A stretch of DNA of 64,000 nt, taken from NCBI GenBank assembly GCA_943737045.1, contig CALSFV010000078.1:383688-447687 (forward strand), written 5' to 3'. Below are positions 63,092-64,000 of the stretch, piece by piece. Below the pieces are notes generated by a model. That model searched no databases. It worked only from the letters and a program-made list of their open reading frames with translations, and was not told the DNA's origin. A program made the translations under genes and the position numbers. This stretch comes from Parapristionchus giblindavisi (lineage: Eukaryota; Nematoda; Chromadorea; Rhabditida; Diplogasteridae). The first letter of the stretch is position 1. The number at the start of each line of letters is the position of its first letter.

Positions 63092-64000
63092 CAGTCGCGC
63101 CGGAAAGTCAGTGATAACTTTTTGTTATTGTTATATTTTGTGAACCAAGCGTGGTATCGGGCCGCTCTCGCGAGTTCTTATGGGAAATTTATCGGAGAAT
63201 CCGACCCTGATATTGCAGTCTCATGACAATTTCTCATTGTTGCGTAATGATGACGCAATCGAAGTCCACTTTTTTGAAAAATCATAACTCCGAGGAAAAA
63301 AATTTTCCAGCCTACCGTTCTTCTATAAGTTTGAGATCTACGCGTCGGCTACTCCGAAAAATTTTTTTAGGTTGCTGCGATTTTTTTTTCAGCCTCGGCG
63401 GCCATGCTGCAAAATGGCGGCTGCAAACTCATATCTCAGCTCCCAGACAAGCTAGAGACTCGTTCTTGGGCTCAAAATGATACTTATGATGTCCCAAATA
63501 ATCCCTGAAAAAGTGGTCTTGATCGGACCATAATTGCCTTGAGCACGCCAAAAAGTCACTTTTTCAGATGACCTCACTTTGAGGGCATACAATTATGGGA
63601 GTGATTTTTCTAGAAATGTGGTTCTTGTGCTAAAATGTGCCAAAACCATCCCAGAAGTCATCCTCATACTTTGGTGAAAGCAGCTTGCTTCCCATCTTCA
63701 CGGCAAACGTTATGCGAGAATGTACTAGTTACGACGCGCACCTCAAGGGGAGGGGAAGGAGGGGAGAGGCGTGCGCATGCATAGTGAGTGCGTACGGGAA
63801 AGACTGATGTGGCACCGAGGGGCTGCAATATGGGATCTCCCAAGCTTGCAGACGTATTCTATGATGGTTTTGGCACATTTTAGCACAAGAATCACAATTT
63901 TAGAAAAATCACTCTCATAATTGTATGCCCTCAAAGTGAGGTCGTCTCAGAACTCGCGAGAGCGGCCCGATACCACGCTTGGTTCACAAAATATAACAAA
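63092..64000. mobile_element. palindromic Tc1/mariner-type element, copy 3 (right end beyond window)
   Basis: Begins CAGTCGCGCCGGAAAGTCAG beside TA and follows the 16541 copy through its left arm. At about 63945 it jumps from the 'cctcaaagtgaggtc' word directly to the terminal 'cagaactcgcgagagcggccc' stretch, so most of the right arm is deleted. It is cut by the window end before the final tip. Confidence 0.8.

Overview
Eukaryotic DNA from a nematode, most likely a rhabditid or diplogastrid (Pristionchus-like) worm. The evidence is the gene content (nematode-type chitin synthase, Srd-type and Sra/Srab/Sre-like chemoreceptors, a nematode-style nuclear hormone receptor, a CAP/SCP protein), many very short introns (about 45-80 bp) rich in ATCAATCAAT and GATCAAAGATCAAAGATC, and a heavy load of Tc1/mariner, hAT-like and palindromic elements. 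No supplied open reading frame covers a whole gene; I spliced the genes by eye, so exon edges rest on GT/AG signals, frame continuity and family similarity.

Layout. 1-5.1 kb is a large nested palindromic repeat. 5.6-23.1 kb holds four genes on the minus strand: an unrecognised 324-residue gene (5644-8418) and three tandem HSP70 paralogues (8829-12417, 12854-18766, 18997-23051; about 588, 593 and 616 residues). Each HSP70 has 18 coding exons, an intact ATPase core and a shortened C-terminus without EEVD. 24.0-36.3 kb is a chitin synthase gene whose introns hold a LINE 3' fragment, hAT-like elements and two copies of a 507-bp MITE. 36.8-37.7 kb is a CAP-domain gene broken by an in-frame TGA. 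38.0-40.0 kb is a seven-transmembrane chemoreceptor. 42.4-52.8 kb is a nuclear hormone receptor with a 4.3-kb intron that carries a mariner with three further elements inside it. 53.7-57.2 kb holds a palindromic repeat with a coding-like centre and a degraded Tc1 element. 57.3-60.1 kb is an Srd-type chemoreceptor. 61.2-62.9 kb is a secreted protein of unknown function. A third copy of a large Tc1/mariner-type palindrome starts at 63.1 kb and runs off the window.

All ten recognisable host genes lie on the minus strand. They do not form one pathway: the HSP70 trio (with the unknown gene behind it) is a local duplication cluster, and the rest are ordinary nematode genes for cuticle/pharynx chitin, chemosensation and transcription. 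About a third of the window is mobile-element DNA, mostly hairpin-forming and mostly in introns. The most unusual content is the EEVD-less HSP70 cluster and the several small element families with shared ends and repetitive interiors.
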